From: Saprospiraceae bacterium
GTDB lineage: Bacteria > Bacteroidota > Bacteroidia > Chitinophagales > Saprospiraceae
Assembly: GCA_017987975.1 (NCBI GenBank)
Contig: JAGNSQ010000020.1
Coordinates: forward strand, 1-36,279
DNA length: 36,279 bases
Direction of reading: 5' to 3'
The stretch's first letter is position 1. Each line of letters opens with the position of its first letter. Both the position numbers and the translations under genes were made by a program. Shown in pieces: positions 33,500 through 36,279 of this stretch. The notes beneath the pieces are model-generated. The model searched no databases, was not told where the DNA came from, and saw only the letters and a list, made by a program, of their open reading frames with translations.

Positions 33500-35761
33500 C
33501 TATCCTATGATTTGTAACTTAGCAAATTGCAGTACAATCCTTTTTTCTTTAGAGTCGGTAGCCTGAGGAAAAACAATGGTGGCCACCTGCCTTTCATCGA
33601 TGTGTGTAACCTCGCCCTCTCCAAATTTGAGGTGCAAAACTTTCTGACCTGTCTTGATGCTTTCAGGCGGACTGGGTTTAAACTGACTTGGATCGATTTT
33701 AGGCGCAGCGAGTTGTTTTTTGAAACTACCCAACAACTTGGGCTCTCCAAAAGCTGGCTTTGATTCTTCCCTGCTGATGGAAGTAATGGCATCAATATTT
33801 TCTTCAGAAATCTCTTCAATAAACCTGCTGGCATCGTTAAATCTCATCTGCCCAAACTGATACCTGCTGTTGGCATAGGTCAGCACCAAATAGATTTCAG
33901 CTCTGGTGATGGCTACATAAAATAACCTTCTTTCTTCGTCAATTTGATCTGGCGTAGAGAGCGACTGATAACTGGGAAATAAATTTTCTTCCAGGCCGGT
34001 TACAAAAACAGATTTAAATTCAAGTCCTTTGGCCGCGTGGACGGACATCAGTGTAATGGTATCTACATCATTTTTGTCTTCGTCGGCGTCCGTCATCAAT
34101 GAAATGCTCTGCAAAAACTTGGCAAGTGACTTATCCGTCGAAAACTCTTCGTTGATGCTCAATTCATCGTCTTCTACAAATTCCTGAATGCCATCCAGTA
34201 GAGAGGTAATATTTTCCATCCTGGCTTCGGCTTCCGGAGTGCCCTCAGCTTTAAATAAATCTATAATGCCAGAATGTTTCGATATATACAATGCTGTCTG
34301 ATAAGCGTCGTTTTTAGCACCAAAGTCTTTAAATGCCTGAATTAAATTGACAAACTCTCCGATGCTCTTTTTGGCCCTTGCATTAAATTCAATTTTACCT
34401 ATGACCTCCCACATGCTCATATCATTGTCGTTGGCAATGGTGGTAATACCTTCGATGGTGGAATCGCCAATGCCCCGCCGCGGGTAGTTGATGACTCTTT
34501 TGAGGGCCTCATCATCCTTGTCGTTGACCGTCAATCGCATGTAGGCAATCAGGTCCTTTACTTCTTTTCGCTGGTAAAAGGATAGTCCCCCATAGATCCG
34601 ATAGTTGAGATTGTATCGCCTGAGCGCCTCTTCAAAGACCCTCGACTGACCATTGGTCCTGTACAGGATGGCAATCTCTTTATTGGCGAGATTGTACCTG
34701 TTTTTTTGCTCTATAATGGAATCTGCTACCCGCTTGCCTTCTTCGGTCTCGGTCATCGATTTGATGATCTTAATCTTAGGCCCTTCAGATCGGTCGGTCC
34801 AGATTTTTTTCTGAATCTGTTTGGCATTATAAGATATCACATCATTGGCCGCATTCACGATGAAGGAAGTTGAACGGTAGTTTTGTTCCAGTTTAAAGGT
34901 TTTTACATCTTTAAAATCGTGCTCGTATTGCAGGATATTTTCTATCGTAGCGCCCCTGAAGGAATAGATACTCTGTGCATCGTCGCCCACGATACAAATA
35001 TTTCTGGGGCTGCCATCGTACAGACAAAGTAGTTTTAAAATTTCGTATTGCAAATAGTTGGTATCCTGAAACTCATCTACCATGATGTATCTGAATTGGC
35101 GCTGGTATTTTTCACGAACTCCGTCGGGGTTTTGATATAGCAGCTTGAACATTTGCAATAGCAGGTCATCAAAATCCATGGCCCCAGCTTTCTGGCACTT
35201 GGCCACATATTTTTCGTAGATCTGATAGATCAGCGGTCGCCTGTTCATGCGATCCATGGCCATCAGGTCATCATTGGCGGCATAAGCTTTAGGTGTCATG
35301 AGGTTACTTTTGGCCGAAGATATTCTTGACCTCACTTGCCCGGCAACATAAACCTTCCGGTCGAGGTTGAGGGATTTAATGATTTCTTCCAATACACTTT
35401 TGGTGTCATCCGTATCATAAATGGTAAAATCATTGGGAAAGCCAAGTCTATGGGCATCTGTCCGCAGGATACGGGCAAAAAGGGAGTGAAAGGTACCGGC
35501 CCATACCCTGTTAGCATCCTGGCCCACAACACTTTCTATCCGGTGTTTCATTTCCCGGGCCGCCTTATTGGTAAATGTAAGCGCCAGGATATTGCCCGGA
35601 GGAACTCCCATATTGATCATGTGTGCAATTCGATAGGTAAGTACCCTGGTTTTTCCGGATCCCGGGCCCGCTATTACCATTACCGGACCATCAATGTTGG
35701 TCACCGCATTGCGCTGGATCTCATTGAGCTCATTTAAGTAAGAAGTGACAGGTTCTCTCAT
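33500..35761 (-). CDS. UvrD/PcrA-type superfamily 1A DNA helicase
   Basis: About 753 residues from ATG 35761. All SF1A helicase motifs are present: Walker A AGPGSGKT (31-38), motif Ia ALTFTNKAAREM, Walker B MVDEFQDTN, motif III GDDAQSIYSFRGA, motif IV LEQNYRS, motif V SVHAAKGLEFKSVFV and motif VI EERRLFYVAITRA. The C-terminal tail (LHLKFGEGEVTHID... LQFAKLQII) is the Tudor-like domain of PcrA that contacts RNA polymerase. It unwinds DNA 3' to 5' in nucleotide excision and mismatch repair and in clearing replication conflicts. A frame open to 35854 adds 31 residues unlike the family start, so the MREPVTSYLNELNEIQRNAV start is preferred. Confidence 0.95.
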   Translation of the reverse strand: MREPVTSYLNELNEIQRNAVTNIDGPVMVIAGPGSGKTRVLTYRIAHMINMGVPPGNILALTFTNKAAREMKHRIESVVGQDANRVWAGTFHSLFARILRTDAHRLGFPNDFTIYDTDDTKSVLEEIIKSLNLDRKVYVAGQVRSRISSAKSNLMTPKAYAANDDLMAMDRMNRRPLIYQIYEKYVAKCQKAGAMDFDDLLLQMFKLLYQNPDGVREKYQRQFRYIMVDEFQDTNYLQYEILKLLCLYDGSPRNICIVGDDAQSIYSFRGATIENILQYEHDFKDVKTFKLEQNYRSTSFIVNAANDVISYNAKQIQKKIWTDRSEGPKIKIIKSMTETEEGKRVADSIIEQKNRYNLANKEIAILYRTNGQSRVFEEALRRYNLNYRIYGGLSFYQRKEVKDLIAYMRLTVNDKDDEALKRVINYPRRGIGDSTIEGITTIANDNDMSMWEVIGKIEFNARAKKSIGEFVNLIQAFKDFGAKNDAYQTALYISKHSGIIDLFKAEGTPEAEARMENITSLLDGIQEFVEDDELSINEEFSTDKSLAKFLQSISLMTDADEDKNDVDTITLMSVHAAKGLEFKSVFVTGLEENLFPSYQSLSTPDQIDEERRLFYVAITRAEIYLVLTYANSRYQFGQMRFNDASRFIEEISEENIDAITSISREESKPAFGEPKLLGSFKKQLAAPKIDPSQFKPSPPESIKTGQKVLHLKFGEGEVTHIDERQVATIVFPQATDSKEKRIVLQFAKLQIIG

Positions 35762-35920
35762 AAGTGGTGCAAATTTCGGGATAATTAGTAAATTTATTGA
35801 AAAAACAGCGGCCAAATTATCAAACTTCTGTGCCAAATGAAAGGTCACATGCAATTAAACCTTTAAATTATAAAAATTTGGCATTGATATACTTTGGTGT
35901 ACCAATTTTTTTATGAAAAA
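35762..35920. other. UvrD upstream region
   Basis: AT-rich with no exact TAnnTTTG box in front of the helicase. A TTGGTGTACCAA palindrome (35895-35906) is the only symmetric element seen. Confidence 0.35.
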
Positions 35921-36082
35921 TCAATTTTCTGTCTTTTGATTTTCATCAGTATTCTTGTGCGCAGGCGTTTTTGATTTGAAAACCTGGGTTTCTGTTTTTT
36001 TTATTATCGTCGATTTAACTACCCCTTTGAAATCTATTTTACCTCGCTCGTTCTTCTTTACGAGTTCAAAGTCTGATAGCAT
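35921..36082 (-). CDS. Possible small basic protein, 53 codons
   Basis: ATG at 36082, TGA at 35921-35923. The product (MLSDFELVKKNERGKIDFKG... ...TDENQKTEN) is hydrophilic and lysine-rich, with an ordered-looking N-terminal half and a polar tail. It lies in the same orientation as, and about 160 bases upstream of, the helicase. No family is recognised and no promoter box is evident. The composition looks coding, but the length makes chance possible. Confidence 0.35.
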   Translation of the reverse strand: MLSDFELVKKNERGKIDFKGVVKSTIIKKTETQVFKSKTPAHKNTDENQKTEN

Positions 36083-36279
36083 TTTGTTTTTTTATCTATA
36101 TACAGAGGCATCACTTTTTAGACTTTTATTTATAATGTTGTAAGCTCACCATTTTTAGTACAATTAAAAGTATAATATTCTATTAATATTTTGAAAAAGA
36201 AAGCAACAAAAAGATGCTGCCTTCCTTTCATTTATGGGTTTTCCTTTTCAAAGTTATTAAATATTCTGTTTATATTGTG
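36083..36279. other. AT-rich right edge
   Basis: No gene is seen. A weak minus-strand hairpin (GCAGCA 36220-36215 with TGTTGC 36208-36203) followed by a T-rich tract could terminate a leftward gene lying beyond the window. Confidence 0.35.

Noticed and set aside
33376..33503. Minus-strand open frame of 42 codons just after the helicase stop (ending KSRHIQ)
   Set aside because: Composition looks coding, but there is no ATG, GTG or TTG start. The helicase already ends normally, so a frameshift is not needed.
35762..35854. 31-residue N-terminal extension of the helicase
   Set aside because: It is unlike PcrA/UvrD starts, and the MREPVTSYLNEL start fits the family.

Overview
The window looks like a chromosomal segment of a Bacteroidota bacterium, probably near the Saprospiraceae. 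The reasons are two giant secreted proteins with C-terminal type IX secretion (T9SS) sorting domains, a rimP-nusA-infB operon whose IF-2 has a long Lys/Pro/Glu-rich N-terminal half, repeated TAnnTTTG promoter boxes instead of a sigma70 -10 box, and a class A RNase P RNA. The genus assignment is inference; no rRNA or tRNA gene is present.

Layout. 1-7.3 kb holds mostly small metabolic or unassigned genes: a truncated tandem NTF2-like protein, a SET-domain protein, a TrpF-like protein without the catalytic Cys, an EamA transporter, a HAD hydrolase coupled to a CAT-like acetyltransferase, and a 508-residue helical protein. Facing that last gene is an 800-bp interval with two short ORFs (33 and 44 codons), a long hairpin, a possible alternative-pairing RNA and two tandem terminators. 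6.5-11.9 kb is the leftward rimP-nusA-infB-DUF2400 operon; its leader has a terminator-like hairpin just after the promoter. 12.1-14.9 kb holds a DoxX-like gene with an in-frame stop near its expected start, and a FecA-like TonB-dependent receptor behind a Fur-box-like palindrome. 15.0-16.3 kb has a bile acid:sodium symporter-family gene and rnpB with overlapping divergent promoters. 16.4-33.2 kb is two leftward paralogous giant proteins (2011 and 3541 aa) built of HYR, SdrD-B-like, DUF11-like, Ig-like, dockerin, cohesin-like and T9SS modules. 33.5-36.1 kb holds a UvrD/PcrA helicase and a possible 53-codon ORF.

The information-processing genes (rimP, nusA, infB, rnpB, helicase) are ordinary core genes. 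The accessory interest lies in the two surface proteins, which share a core of about 800 residues and were probably produced by duplication followed by repeat expansion, and in the small-ORF/structured-RNA interval at 5.7-6.5 kb. Several start codons lie only 4-6 nt after a TAnnTTTG box. The 5' end of rnpB lies at the same distance from its own box, which suggests that several of these mRNAs are leaderless.
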